From Chthonomonadales bacterium (GTDB taxonomy: Bacteria > Armatimonadota > Chthonomonadetes > Chthonomonadales > CAJBBX01): DNA of 32,151 nt. Positions 17,159 through 26,291 of this stretch are shown piece by piece; position 1 is the first letter of the stretch, and each line of letters starts with the position of its first letter. The notes below the pieces were generated by a model that was given only the letters and a program-made list of their open reading frames with translations, did no database searches and was not told the DNA's origin. The position numbers and the translations under genes are program-made. The DNA is taken from the NCBI GenBank assembly GCA_027459625.1, contig DAIDHP010000045.1:1-32151 (forward strand), written 5' to 3'.

Positions 17159-17920
17159 ATGCCTGCGTATAAAGCCGATGCAATCGTCCTTCATCGGATC
17201 AATCTTGGTGAAACCGATAAAATCATCACGCTTCTCACCAGAGAGCATGGCAAGCTGAACGCAGTGGCGAAAGGCGCGAGAAAGCCCACAAGCAAATTAA
17301 GCGGCGCCACGGAGCTTTTCACCCTGTCCCGCTTACTCCTTGCCACCGGAAAATCGCTGGATATCATCACCCAGTGTGAGATTCAGGAGTATTGGAACCC
17401 TCTGCGCAATGATCTTCAACTGCTGGCTCGAGCGACGTATCTATGCGAATTGACGGATCGTTCCTTGGAGGAGCGGGAGGCGAATCCGGGGATTTACGAT
17501 CTTCTTCGCGCGGCGCTGCACCTCCTTCAAAGGCGACATGATCTGCCCGATGTTATTGTGCACGCCTATGAACTGCACCTCCTCGCCGAAAGGGGTTACG
17601 CGCCGGAGTTGAACAATTGCGTGAAATGCGGCGAAACTTTGGAACAGGACGCTTCAGGCTTCAGTCCATTATTGGGAGGAGCGATATGCCAAGCGGATCG
17701 GTATAATATACCGGACACAATTCAGGTGCACCCCAAAACGCTGGGATTGTTGCGCAGATTGCTCGCCAGTGACGCCGAGGTCTTGGCGCGGATTGAGCCT
17801 CCTGCGGAGATTCTGTGCGAGGTCTCCCGATGTCTCACAAGATATATTCAAGTTCGATTGGAGAGGAGTTTAAAAAGCGCCGAGTTTTTGGATATTCTTC
17901 GCTCACAGCCCGATGGTTGA
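17159..17920 (+). CDS. recO: DNA repair protein RecO
   Basis: RecO acts with RecR to load RecA onto SSB-coated single strands. The 253-residue protein has the N-terminal OB-fold with the typical KADAIVLHRINLGETDKIITLL opening split by GKLNAVAKGARKP, then the helical C-terminal domain. The zinc site is partial: CVKCGE supplies two Cys at about 159-162, but the second half reads GGAICQAD, so only one of the usual two Cys is present. Many RecO proteins have lost zinc residues, so function is still likely. GGAGG lies close before the ATG. It follows trpA by nine bases. Confidence 0.92.
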   Translation: MPAYKADAIVLHRINLGETDKIITLLTREHGKLNAVAKGARKPTSKLSGATELFTLSRLLLATGKSLDIITQCEIQEYWNPLRNDLQLLARATYLCELTDRSLEEREANPGIYDLLRAALHLLQRRHDLPDVIVHAYELHLLAERGYAPELNNCVKCGETLEQDASGFSPLLGGAICQADRYNIPDTIQVHPKTLGLLRRLLASDAEVLARIEPPAEILCEVSRCLTRYIQVRLERSLKSAEFLDILRSQPDG

Positions 17921-17962
17921 TCCGTTTGCGAAGAGTGTCCCGGGTTCAGTGCGATCATATTC

Positions 17963-18859
17963 ATGGATGCCCCACGCATAGTTCTGTTCTCCACCCCTTT
18001 GATCTCCACGTGGGTGTTTGACGAAACCCATCGCATCCTTTTCGACGCTGGGGACGGCATTTCGGCGATGTTGGATTCCCTTATCCACAAGATTCGCCTC
18101 GCCGCCATCACTCACACTCATCGAGATCATTGCGCGGGATTGATGCAACTGTTAAATCTAAGGGGCGGGGCGGGCGACTTCGCGGTCATCCACCCGGATG
18201 GCAGCGGATCCGCTCGGACTCTTGCGACGTTCCTATCCTCTTTTGATTCTCGCTCCACGGCGAAGGTGACATGGAAACCATTGGCGGAGAATGAACAGTT
18301 TGATATCCAACCGGCAAGGCATTTTATCCGACCCTTTCCCACCCGACACTACCCCGTACAGGTTCCGCCGCGTTTTATGAGCGCGGGATATCATATCGTG
18401 AGATATGTGGACAAGGTGAGACCGGAATTTCGCCACCTGCCCCAGGAGGAGCTGGATCGCATTCGAAGAGAAAGAGGAAAAGAGGCGCTGTGCGAAACCC
18501 TAGAAGATATCCTTTTCTCCATCTCCGGTGACACCTCCCCGCTTGATCCCGGCGTCTTCTACAAATCCCGCGCAATGCTCCATGAATGCACCTTTATGAG
18601 CGTAACCGAGCGGGAGGAGATGGAAAATTACGGGCATCCGCACTCCTGCATGGAGGAGGTGTTGGATATCGCTCGATGCGCCGAAGTTGAAAGACTTGGT
18701 TTGTATCACATCTCACGACGATATGAGGATGAATTCATTCTCGGCAAAGTACGCGAAACCTGCCATGCGATGAAAATCCCTTTTCCCGTAAGCGTGGCGC
18801 CGCCCGGACGCGTTATTACGGACCTCTTTTCAGAAGAGGTTTGGCACGGATTCCGTTGA
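17963..18859 (+). CDS. Metallo-beta-lactamase-fold hydrolase, RNase Z-like
   Basis: This 298-residue protein has the metal-binding motif HTHRDH at residues 51-56 (His51, His53, Asp55, His56), with further candidate ligands in SGDTSP and the C-terminal YHISRRY. The order and the ...HEC... strand (MLHECTFMS) are like RNase Z/ElaC and related phosphodiesterases. The N-terminal part is short compared with classical RNase Z, and the glycine-rich start is missing. A tRNA 3'-processing role is therefore possible but not assured. It could instead be another MBL phosphodiesterase. No clear ribosome site precedes the ATG. The next gene starts one base after its stop. Confidence 0.8.
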   Translation: MDAPRIVLFSTPLISTWVFDETHRILFDAGDGISAMLDSLIHKIRLAAITHTHRDHCAGLMQLLNLRGGAGDFAVIHPDGSGSARTLATFLSSFDSRSTAKVTWKPLAENEQFDIQPARHFIRPFPTRHYPVQVPPRFMSAGYHIVRYVDKVRPEFRHLPQEELDRIRRERGKEALCETLEDILFSISGDTSPLDPGVFYKSRAMLHECTFMSVTEREEMENYGHPHSCMEEVLDIARCAEVERLGLYHISRRYEDEFILGKVRETCHAMKIPFPVSVAPPGRVITDLFSEEVWHGFR

Positions 18860-18860
18860 T

Positions 18861-19484
18861 ATGAACAACAACGATTTTTTACATTCGCACATAGCGTTGC
18901 CTTCGGACTTTTACAATCGCCGCACAGTGGAGGTGGCGCGGGACCTTATCGGATGCATTCTGGTGCATCAAACCGATGAAAACACCCTTGCGGGAAGAAT
19001 CGTGGAAACGGAGGCTTACGGTCCCGACGATCCCGCAAATCACGCATGGCGGGGACAAACCCGCAGAAATCAGGCGATGTTTGGACCCTTCGCTCACGCC
19101 TATGTTTATAAAATATACGGAATGTATTATTGCCTGAACGCCGTAACTTGTCCTGTAGGGGTGGGGGAAGCGGTGCTCTTACGCGCGGTGGAACCTTTGG
19201 TCGGCATCGAAACGATGAAGCGAAATCGCAGCATGGATGATCCCAGAAAGCTATGCTCCGGACCTGGAAAGCTATGTCAGGCGTTCGGAATCGATTCCAG
19301 ATTCAACCATGCTCCGCTGACGGAAGGTTCATTAAAAATATGCTACGGGAAAAGGGATCCCATCATTGTCATGACCACCACTCGAATTGGGATATCGCAT
19401 GGAGCCGAACTTCCATGGAGGTTTTGTCTTGAGAATAATCCGTTCCTTTCTAAAACGGTCCGCAGGGACAAAGCGATCGCCTGA
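18861..19484 (+). CDS. 3-methyladenine DNA glycosylase (AAG/MPG family)
   Basis: This 207-residue protein belongs to the alkyladenine DNA glycosylase family, which removes alkylated and deaminated purines. The active site is intact: Glu51 and Tyr53 within VETEAYGPDDPANHAW, with His61 in the expected place. The downstream RRNQAMFGP and VYKIYGMYYCLN blocks match the base-flipping region. The SGPGKLCQAFGID motif near residue 135 is also diagnostic. It starts one base after the MBL gene stop, with no separate promoter visible, so the two are co-translated. Together with recO it forms a small DNA-maintenance group behind the trp genes. Confidence 0.93.
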   Translation: MNNNDFLHSHIALPSDFYNRRTVEVARDLIGCILVHQTDENTLAGRIVETEAYGPDDPANHAWRGQTRRNQAMFGPFAHAYVYKIYGMYYCLNAVTCPVGVGEAVLLRAVEPLVGIETMKRNRSMDDPRKLCSGPGKLCQAFGIDSRFNHAPLTEGSLKICYGKRDPIIVMTTTRIGISHGAELPWRFCLENNPFLSKTVRRDKAIA

Positions 19485-19542
19485 TTCCTCCAAGTGTCTT
19501 TTTGAGCATTAATCGATCAAGGAAGACTGGGAAAGGATTGAC

Positions 19543-20391
19543 ATGCTGACAAACGGAAGCTCCCTTACGGGACTAAGTATCATCACGCCGATAGCCTTGG
19601 CGGCGCTGGTGGCTTTGGTGGCGCGAAAACTCAAGCTCCTGACATTCGGGGGAGCCCTTGCCGCCTTTGTTATCGGCGCGGTGATTTTCGCCTCCGGCAA
19701 ACTGCTGCTCGCCGTTCCTCTATTAGCGTTTTTCCTCTCCTCCAGCCTTTTATCCGTCATCGGCAAGTCGCGTAAAGCCTCAGCGAACTCCCACTATGCC
19801 AAGGGTGGCGAGAGAGACGTATGGCAGGTGTGCGCGAACGGCTTCATTCCTGCGGTTCTCGCCGCCGTATATGCTTTTAACCCCTATGTGCGGCAAATAG
19901 TCCTCGTCTATTTCGCCTCGATTGCGGCGGTGAACGCCGACACATGGGCAACCGAAATCGGAGGCTTGAGCCCCAACCCGAGGATGATCTCCAATTGGAG
20001 GAAGGTGCCGGCGGGTGTGTCCGGAGCGATTTCGTTACTTGGAATGGCGGGGGCGTTTCTGGGCGCGGCGTTTATCGCCTTCTCGGGGTGGCTCGCATGG
20101 GATCCAGGCAGATTGATGATGTGGAAACCGGACATCTCCGAAATGCTCGCCGTCACATGGTCCGGGTTCCTTGCGGCTTGGGCGGACAGCATACTTGGCT
20201 CATCCGTTCAAGCTCAATACCGCTGCACTGTTTGCGAGGCGCAGACCGAGCGTATAATCCATTGCGGAAAGCCGACAAAGCATGTGTCGGGATGGAAATG
20301 GATCAACAACGACATCGTCAATTTCATCGCATGTCTGCTTGGAGTGCTGTTCTGCTGGTTCCTGTTCCATTTCTACGCTTATCCTGAATAG
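19543..20391 (+). CDS. DUF92 family integral membrane protein
   Basis: This 282-residue protein has six or seven hydrophobic segments, at about 5-25, 30-65, 102-128, 155-180, 200-220 and 262-280. Family landmarks are KGGERDVWQVCANG, NADTWATEIGGLS and, near the C-terminus, a YRCTVCEAQTERIIHCG segment with three Cys followed by GWKWINNDIVNF. These match the DUF92/TMEM19 family, which includes the plant and cyanobacterial phytyl-phosphate kinase VTE6. That suggests a polyprenyl-phosphate kinase role here, by family only. GGGAAAGG precedes the ATG. The next gene begins nine bases after the stop. Confidence 0.85.
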   Translation: MLTNGSSLTGLSIITPIALAALVALVARKLKLLTFGGALAAFVIGAVIFASGKLLLAVPLLAFFLSSSLLSVIGKSRKASANSHYAKGGERDVWQVCANGFIPAVLAAVYAFNPYVRQIVLVYFASIAAVNADTWATEIGGLSPNPRMISNWRKVPAGVSGAISLLGMAGAFLGAAFIAFSGWLAWDPGRLMMWKPDISEMLAVTWSGFLAAWADSILGSSVQAQYRCTVCEAQTERIIHCGKPTKHVSGWKWINNDIVNFIACLLGVLFCWFLFHFYAYPE

Positions 20392-20400
20392 GAGGAGACG

Positions 20401-21510
20401 ATGGAAGTCGCAGTATACTATTTCCCTCAGTATCACCCGGACTCGAGAAATGACGCCTGGCACGGAACGAATTGGACGGAATGGGAGCTTGTCAAACGCG
20501 CCACCCCCCGCTTCGAGGGTCATTATCAGCCTCTAACGCCGGAGTGGGGATATTTCGACGAATCCGATCCCGCCTGCACGATGCGTGAAATCGACTTGGC
20601 GGCGGACCATGGCGTGACGACATTCCTTTATGACTGGTACTGGTGGGAGGACGGACCATTCCTCCAAGACGCCTTGGAAAACGACTTTCTCGCAGCGCCC
20701 AACAGAAACCGAATGAAGTTCGCGATCATGTGGGCGAACCATAATTGGGCGAATATCCATCCCGCGCCATACAGCATGAAATGGGAGAACTGGGCTCAGG
20801 GAAAGGTTTCGAGGCGCACGTTTGACGAAATAACCGAACATGTCGTCAACCGTTACTTCACCCAACCGAACCATTTGATGATCGACGGAGAGCCGTTTTT
20901 CTCGATTTACGAACTGCAGACCTTTATCGAAGGTTTGGGGGGTATGGAGGAGTCGAAAAAGGCTCTGGAGGAATTCCGAAGGAAGACAATCCGTGCGGGT
21001 TTTCCCGGACTCCATTTGAACGCGATCGCGTGGCAGGCGAACCCGACTATCGCCTTGGAACTTGGCGTGGCAAGTATCCACTCCTATTGCTGGGCGCATC
21101 ATGTGAACATGGGGGATTACGGTTTCCCACTGAGTGATTACGCGAAAAACGCGGTTCGCGCCAGCCAGGTTTGGGATGAACTCGCAGCAAAATTCCCGAT
21201 GCCATACTGCCCGAATGTGTCCATGGGCTGGGATTCCAGTCCGCGCACGGTGCAGTCGGACCGCTTCGAGAACCGAGGATACCCCTTCACGTCCATTTAT
21301 AACGGGAATACGCCAGCCGTATTCGAAGAGGCGCTGAAAAGAGCCCGCAAATGGATGAGCCGCCCGGAAAGGCGATTGAAAATGCTGACTATCAACGCCT
21401 GGAATGAGTGGACCGAGGGCAGCTTCCTTCTTCCGGAAAAGAGATACGGGGACGGCTATCTCCAAGCGATAAGAAGCGTTTTCGCCGATTCCGGGAGTGC
21501 CGAGGGGTAA
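20401..21510 (+). CDS. WbsX/GH99-like domain protein
   Basis: This 369-residue soluble protein matches the WbsX-type family (GH99-like), often found in O-antigen and polysaccharide clusters. It opens with VYYFPQYHPD, contains GTNWTEWELV and TTFLYDWYWWEDG, and ends with the characteristic NAWNEWTEGSFLLPE. All are hallmark blocks of a TIM-barrel glycosidase or transferase-like enzyme. There is no signal peptide, so it should be cytoplasmic. AGGAGG six bases before the ATG supports the start. It is likely co-transcribed with the DUF92 gene. Whether it hydrolyses or transfers sugars is not decided by sequence. Confidence 0.85.
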   Translation: MEVAVYYFPQYHPDSRNDAWHGTNWTEWELVKRATPRFEGHYQPLTPEWGYFDESDPACTMREIDLAADHGVTTFLYDWYWWEDGPFLQDALENDFLAAPNRNRMKFAIMWANHNWANIHPAPYSMKWENWAQGKVSRRTFDEITEHVVNRYFTQPNHLMIDGEPFFSIYELQTFIEGLGGMEESKKALEEFRRKTIRAGFPGLHLNAIAWQANPTIALELGVASIHSYCWAHHVNMGDYGFPLSDYAKNAVRASQVWDELAAKFPMPYCPNVSMGWDSSPRTVQSDRFENRGYPFTSIYNGNTPAVFEEALKRARKWMSRPERRLKMLTINAWNEWTEGSFLLPEKRYGDGYLQAIRSVFADSGSAEG

Positions 21511-21560
21511 ACTGATTTTACAGCCTATGAAATCACGATCTTTTCCACAAAGGTGCAATC

Positions 21561-22469
21561 ATGAAACTTGTTCGCTATTCCATGCAAAATGAAACCAGTA
21601 TCGGCTTTCTCTTGGAAGAGAAAGTATTTGATCTCAATCGCGCGATAGTAGCCGCAGGCGAAACCCCGGGCGCATGGGGGCATTCCATGCGCATGTTTCT
21701 CTCATCGGGCGAGGATACAATGAAAAGGACGAAAGCATGTTTAGCGTATGTTCAAAGCCATCCCGAATACGCATCGAAGGGGGAGCCATTCGTCTTCGCG
21801 CGAAGCTCCGTCCGCCTCGCACCGCCGGTGCACGACCCCGCGAAAATCCTGTGCATTGGGCAAAACTACCGCGATCACTGCCTGGAGCAAAACCAACCCT
21901 TCCCGGAACGCCCCATTCTATTCGCCAAGTACCCCAACACCCTTATCGGCGACCGCGACAATGTGGTTCTCCCCACCAGCAGCGATCAAGTGGATTACGA
22001 GGCGGAGTTGGCGTTCGTGATCGGAAAGCGTGCCAAGCGGGTGTGCGCGGAGGATGCCTTAAGCTATGTGGCGGGATACATGTGCTTCAACGACATAACC
22101 GCGAGGGACATCCAGATGCGCGACAAGCAATGGGTGCGAGGCAAGACTTTCGACACATTCGCCCCGACAGGCCCGGCGCTGGTGACATCCGACGAGATTC
22201 CGGAGCCTGGGAATCTGAACATCAGCTTAACACTCAACGGAGTTTTGATGCAGAATTCAAACACATCCAACCTGATCTTCGGGGTGGAGTATCTGGTGCG
22301 TAACCTCTCCGAGGAGATAACGCTGGAGCCGGGCGATATCGTTACGACGGGCACTCCGGGAGGAGTGGGCGTGTGGCGGAAGCCTCCTGTTTTTCTGAAG
22401 GACGGGGACGAGGTTAACATGACGGTCGAAGGATTAGGATCCCTCACCAATCGGATTACCAAAGGCTAA
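21561..22469 (+). CDS. Fumarylacetoacetate hydrolase (FAH) family protein
   Basis: This 302-residue protein has the FAH catalytic core. It shows ILCIGQNYRDHCLEQN, FAKYPNTLIG, the metal-binding VDYEAELAFVIG with its Glu pair, FNDITARDIQ, and the C-terminal GDIVTTGTPGGVG. The N-terminal ~75 residues form the usual small domain. Family members cleave or decarboxylate 2,4-diketo or oxo-acids in the breakdown of aromatic compounds and sugar acids. The exact substrate is not readable. AAAGGTG precedes the ATG. It converges on the lytic transglycosylase gene with only 26 bp between the stop codons and no obvious terminator. Confidence 0.92.
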   Translation: MKLVRYSMQNETSIGFLLEEKVFDLNRAIVAAGETPGAWGHSMRMFLSSGEDTMKRTKACLAYVQSHPEYASKGEPFVFARSSVRLAPPVHDPAKILCIGQNYRDHCLEQNQPFPERPILFAKYPNTLIGDRDNVVLPTSSDQVDYEAELAFVIGKRAKRVCAEDALSYVAGYMCFNDITARDIQMRDKQWVRGKTFDTFAPTGPALVTSDEIPEPGNLNISLTLNGVLMQNSNTSNLIFGVEYLVRNLSEEITLEPGDIVTTGTPGGVGVWRKPPVFLKDGDEVNMTVEGLGSLTNRITKG

Positions 22470-22495
22470 GTCGCTAACCTAAGTAAAGTGGCGGA

Positions 22496-23548
22496 TCATA
22501 GCCCGCAGAGCTCTCGATAGGTACTGATGATCCGTTTGACGTAATTCTGAGTTTCCCGATACGGCGGGATGCCGCCGTATCGGCGCACCGTTCCGGCCCC
22601 TGCGTTATACGCCGCCAACGCCAGTTCGATTTGACGCCACGTGAACATCCCCTTAGGTGTCCCCTTGAGACGGAAGATGTCAAGCTTTCCTTTTAAAAGA
22701 TCCACTGCGCCTTTGATATTGCCGATGGGATCGTAGGGATTCGATAACTTTAACTCCTTCGCCTCGAAGGGCATCAACTGTCCTAGCCCCATCGCCCCCT
22801 TGGAGGAGGTGGATTTCGGATCGAAATCCGATTCCGCGATGATCATGGAGATCACTAGGCGCGGGTCCACCCTGTATCTCTCAGAAAAGTAGAGAATGCT
22901 CACGGTTATGGTGTCCAGCTGTTGGAAGGAGAGCTTTTTATTGCAATGAGCGATGAAGTTCAAGTATTGTGGATATATCCTTTGCGCCTCGGGATTAAGA
23001 TAGGTGGCAGCCATACGAGATATGAACCCCACGGAAGTCTGGTAGCCGACCTTCCCCCCCGACGAAACAGCGACGGGGTGCGTGGGTGCAGACCGCTTTT
23101 TTGCGGCTTGCATCTTCGCCAAAGCCTCTTTCTCGCGTTGAGTGACCTCGGAATCCTTCGCCATAGCGATAACCTTCAAGGGAACGACGTTGCCAGTGAT
23201 GGATTGCTTCACTTGGACCAACACCCTCAGCGCCTCGCGGTTGTCGCTCTTTACAAGCGATTGATACTCCATCGGCGCATTCAGCAAAATGGCTAAACTG
23301 TTGTTCATACTGAACAGGAACGAGAGATTGTCACCGCGCGTGATGGTGCCCGTTACCACCCCTTTGATCTCGAAATAATCGTTAGCGTAGGCGGCGATAT
23401 CGGATTGAACCGTTTGATAGGTGAGAGTCGGGTCATATCCCACCTCTCGTCTGATTTTGAGATAGGTGTCGACGGAGGACGCCCCGGAAGGAATCGTGAG
23501 AAGGAGTAGTAGAAGGATGCCAAGAACCAGAGATATGAGACGATACAT
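22496..23548 (-). CDS. Secreted lytic transglycosylase (SLT domain)
   Basis: The protein has 350 residues from the chosen start. The N-terminus is a Sec signal peptide (LISLVLGILLLLLLTIPSGAS). A middle region at about 30-175 has an OB-like look (FEIKGVVTGTITRGDNLSF). The C-terminal SLT domain contains the catalytic Glu in MIIAESDFDP, then SKGAMGLGQLMP and the ALAAYNAGAGTVRRYGG motif, so it should cleave peptidoglycan glycan strands. GAGGAGG lies 11 bases before the ATG at 23548 and only two bases before another ATG at 23557, so the former is preferred. Longer open-frame versions would run into the tRNA gene and are rejected. It lies downstream of tRNA-Ser on the same strand. Confidence 0.9.
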   Translation of the reverse strand: MYRLISLVLGILLLLLLTIPSGASSVDTYLKIRREVGYDPTLTYQTVQSDIAAYANDYFEIKGVVTGTITRGDNLSFLFSMNNSLAILLNAPMEYQSLVKSDNREALRVLVQVKQSITGNVVPLKVIAMAKDSEVTQREKEALAKMQAAKKRSAPTHPVAVSSGGKVGYQTSVGFISRMAATYLNPEAQRIYPQYLNFIAHCNKKLSFQQLDTITVSILYFSERYRVDPRLVISMIIAESDFDPKSTSSKGAMGLGQLMPFEAKELKLSNPYDPIGNIKGAVDLLKGKLDIFRLKGTPKGMFTWRQIELALAAYNAGAGTVRRYGGIPPYRETQNYVKRIISTYRELCGL

Positions 23549-23630
23549 AAGCGACATTGCCTCCTCGCGTTTCGATTCCGCCATCCTTATAAAAACCCGC
23601 TCAGGCGAGGATTTACGCGAAGATATAAAA

Positions 23631-23725
23631 TGGCGGAGAGACCGGGATTCGAACCCGGGGTAAGAGCTTAACACCCCTACAACCGCTTAGCAGGCGGCCG
23701 CTTTCGACCACTCAGCCATCTCTCC
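23631..23725 (-). tRNA. tRNA-Ser (anticodon GCT), CCA encoded
   Basis: Read on the minus strand it starts GGAGAGATGGCTGAG and ends with TCTCTCC, discriminator G and an encoded CCA. The seven-base acceptor stem is perfect. The anticodon loop reads CTGCTAA with anticodon GCT, for AGC/AGT serine codons. A long variable arm (stem around GTAGGGGTG/CTCTTAC) and a GTTCGAATC T-loop confirm a class II serine tRNA. It marks the boundary between conserved genes to the left and accessory DNA to the right. Confidence 0.96.
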
Positions 23726-23810
23726 GCACGAATGACATTATATCATATGTTATCGGTAAATGGCAATATTAGAGTTACCCCTAAATATTCCTGCAATCTT
23801 ACATTACTAA

Positions 23811-24140
23811 AACTTCGGAAGGGGCCGCGGCAAAACATACGAAACGCACGACATGGCGCTTGTGGTATTTATGTTGAAGTACGCCTCGGGCTTTCCCGAT
23901 AGACTTGGATGCATGGAGGATGCGAAGGCGTATTGCCGGGAATTTTTCGATTGGTATAATCGGTGTCATCATCATTGGGGCATGGCGAATATGACTCCGT
24001 TGGGGGTTCATTACAATCATACGGAGGAGGTTCAACGCAGACGCACAGAAACGCTGAAGCCGCCTTACCTGAGATATCCTAAAGGATTTATCTGGGGTGT
24101 TCCAAAGCCGTCAGTTCTTCGGGAAGCCGTATGGATTTAA
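23811..24140 (+). pseudogene. 3' remnant of an IS3-family transposase (OrfB, integrase core)
   Basis: The open frame of about 109 codons matches only the C-terminal end of IS3-family OrfB transposases: FPDRLGCMEDAKAYCREFF, DWYNRCHHHWGMANMTPLGVHY, then a basic tail ending PKGFIWGVPKP. The DDE motif's first two acidic residues and the whole N-terminal region are missing. An in-frame stop at 23808-23810 precedes the frame, and the DNA before it is not transposase. It is therefore a truncated, inactive copy. It lies about 85 bp to the right of the tRNA gene and marks the start of the accessory region. Confidence 0.85.
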
Positions 24141-24202
24141 TAGACCCGCAAGTGACAGCGAACTCTACGAAACTCAAAAATAAAAATGACGGAACTGTCT
24201 CA

Positions 24203-24230
24203 TTTACATTGAAACGTTGCGATGTATAAT
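24203..24230 (+). promoter_or_regulatory. Candidate promoter for the beta-helix protein gene
   Basis: TTTACA at 24203-24208 and TATAAT at 24225-24230 are separated by 16 bp. The pair lies about 130 nt before the ATG at 24363. The -35 side falls in sequence just past the IS3 remnant (near ACTGTCTCATTTACATTG) that may be the element's right end. Confidence 0.5.
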
Positions 24231-24362
24231 CCCATCCATTGTGAAGGGTATAAATATCTGGTTTTGCGATGATAGCATATTCTTCCAAACCATGTCTTTT
24301 GGGGATTACTCTTACGCAAAGGTCCCTTCCACTTATGAATATATTATCTCTACGGAGAAAAA

Positions 24363-26291
24363 ATGATGAAAGATGATCCATCCAAGGAGCCAACCCCTGG
24401 TATTGAAGGAGAGAGAAATAACGCTGTGTTCTCAGTCGGTGGGAAAAGATTGAGCAGACGCGATTTCATGATGATGTCGGGCATGTCCGCTGCATCATTA
24501 ACCATTCCGGCAAAAGCAGCGCCACATGCTGACCTTGGCGGTAATATCACCGTAAAGGATTTTGGTGCTGCCGGAGACGGCATACACGATGATACCGCTG
24601 CGATCCAATTGTCAATCGATACCTCTGCAACGACCGGTGACAGAGTCATTCTACCTGCTGGGAAATACCTGGTAACGGATGGTCTAAAGGTAAGGGCGGG
24701 AGTTGCGATCGAAGGCGCAGCCAATTCACCACGCTACAATAGTCCTTTGACGGGAACAGTCATCCTGGCGAAAGTCGGACGAGACAACGAAGACGGACCG
24801 CCGCTTTTCGAGCTGGTGGATTCCACTTCGGTGAGCGGCATTACAGTCTATTATCCTGACCAAAAAGCGAAGGACATCCATCCATACTCTTGGACCTTTA
24901 ATCTTATAAATAACGACAATACAGTTGAGAATGTCACCCTTATCAACAGCTATAATGGCATCCAGGTTGGAAACGGCACGGCATGGAATGTCCGGCACCG
25001 GATCCGCAGTGTGTATGGGTGTGTGCTCCGGCGGGGAATCTATGTCGATGGGTGCTCGGATGTCGGACGGATAGAGAACGTCCACTTCCATGGGCAGTGG
25101 TGGTGGTCAAGGGAAGTCGGGGGAGTCCCCGATAACTCGGACGGGACGCTGGGGCTTGTGAACCAATACCTGAAGGATAACCTTGAGGCATTCACCTTCG
25201 GCAGAACAGACTGGGAGTATGTCATCAACACTTTTGTGTTCATTGCGAAGACGGGCTACCGTTTCATCAAAACAAAGAAAGGAGCTGGAAGTCTCCAAAT
25301 GGTGGGAATCGGCGCAGATGCCGTACATACAGGTATCCTAGTGGAAGGCAGTGTTTCATGGTTACCGCTATTGATTACCAATGGTCAGTTCACCTCTGAT
25401 AGAATTGAGACAGACGCTGTCGGTGTGCGGATAAACAGCAATCCGGAGCCTGCTGCCATAGGACCGGTCCGCTTTGTGAACTGCTCTTTCTTGTTTCCGC
25501 AAGCAGTGATCTCACACAGCCCCCTGTTCGTCTCGTTTTTAGGGTGCCATTTCAACGCTTGGGGAGGCTTAAGCGGTAAACCGATGGTGGAGGCGGACAA
25601 CGGCAAACTGCAAGTGATAGGGTGTACTTTCGATTCCAATAACGGCAGCCCACTAAAGCCCGGGCTTGACATCATCCTGCGAAATGGCATTAAAAGTGCG
25701 ATTATCTCCGAAAACATGGGAGCAAACGGCGTCGAGATAATCAACGAAATCAGCGACAATGCGATCATTAAGGACAACGAGGAAAAAGCAAAACCACAAC
25801 CGGAGATTTCAGTCGTTCTTACAAAATTTCCAATTGAACATGGGCTATTATTAATGGTTAATCACCCTGAATCCAAGTGCATCCCAGTCGTTGCAGGTAA
25901 TCGCGAGGCTTGGACCAGTGAAAAAGAATACAGTGGAAGTTACTTTATGTATTTCTATGTTGATGCGCCGGATTTTGAATTCGGAGGAGCACCTAAGGTA
26001 ACCATCGAAGTAGACTATTTCGATGAAACAAAGGGTTCATTTACAATTATGTATGACTCATCCGATAAGGAGGTCCTTATCGTTCCCACTATGCCTGGCG
26101 CTTTTAAAAACGGTGAAACTTATCAACTCAACGGTTCAGGAAAATGGAAAACAGCAAAGTTCGTAATACATGATGCATTATTTTCAAAACGATGTAACGG
26201 GGGTGATTTTCGCCTGGTCTTCCAAGGCGGAAGTAAGCCAGTTATAAGTGCGGTCAGAATAAAACGGATGGGCATACCGACTCAAGATTGA
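24363..26291 (+). CDS. Tat-exported right-handed beta-helix protein (pectate lyase 3-like)
   Basis: This 642-residue protein carries a twin-arginine signal (SRRDFMMMSGMSAASL, residues about 36-51) after a charged N-region, so it should be exported folded. The mature part begins with NITVKDFGAAGDGIHDDTAA, the hallmark opening of pectate-lyase-superfamily beta-helix proteins, followed by ILPAGKYLV and repeated helix rungs (VENVTLINSYNGIQVGNG and similar) to about residue 450. The last ~150 residues form a separate beta-rich domain that could bind carbohydrate. Catalytic residues cannot be assigned with confidence, so polygalacturonase, lyase or pure binding roles remain open. GGAG precedes the ATG. 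The gene lies between the IS3 remnant and decayed genes, which suggests transfer or a rearranged locus. Confidence 0.85.
   Translation: MMKDDPSKEPTPGIEGERNNAVFSVGGKRLSRRDFMMMSGMSAASLTIPAKAAPHADLGGNITVKDFGAAGDGIHDDTAAIQLSIDTSATTGDRVILPAGKYLVTDGLKVRAGVAIEGAANSPRYNSPLTGTVILAKVGRDNEDGPPLFELVDSTSVSGITVYYPDQKAKDIHPYSWTFNLINNDNTVENVTLINSYNGIQVGNGTAWNVRHRIRSVYGCVLRRGIYVDGCSDVGRIENVHFHGQWWWSREVGGVPDNSDGTLGLVNQYLKDNLEAFTFGRTDWEYVINTFVFIAKTGYRFIKTKKGAGSLQMVGIGADAVHTGILVEGSVSWLPLLITNGQFTSDRIETDAVGVRINSNPEPAAIGPVRFVNCSFLFPQAVISHSPLFVSFLGCHFNAWGGLSGKPMVEADNGKLQVIGCTFDSNNGSPLKPGLDIILRNGIKSAIISENMGANGVEIINEISDNAIIKDNEEKAKPQPEISVVLTKFPIEHGLLLMVNHPESKCIPVVAGNREAWTSEKEYSGSYFMYFYVDAPDFEFGGAPKVTIEVDYFDETKGSFTIMYDSSDKEVLIVPTMPGAFKNGETYQLNGSGKWKTAKFVIHDALFSKRCNGGDFRLVFQGGSKPVISAVRIKRMGIPTQD

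Noticed and set aside
23549-23674. Longer N-terminus for the lytic transglycosylase
   Set aside because: It would extend into the tRNA-Ser gene and place about 40 polar residues before the signal peptide.
23631-23725. Use of the tRNA-Ser 3' end as an attachment site for the accessory region
   Set aside because: The tRNA 3' end faces left, away from the accessory DNA, and no second copy of that end or integrase gene was seen.
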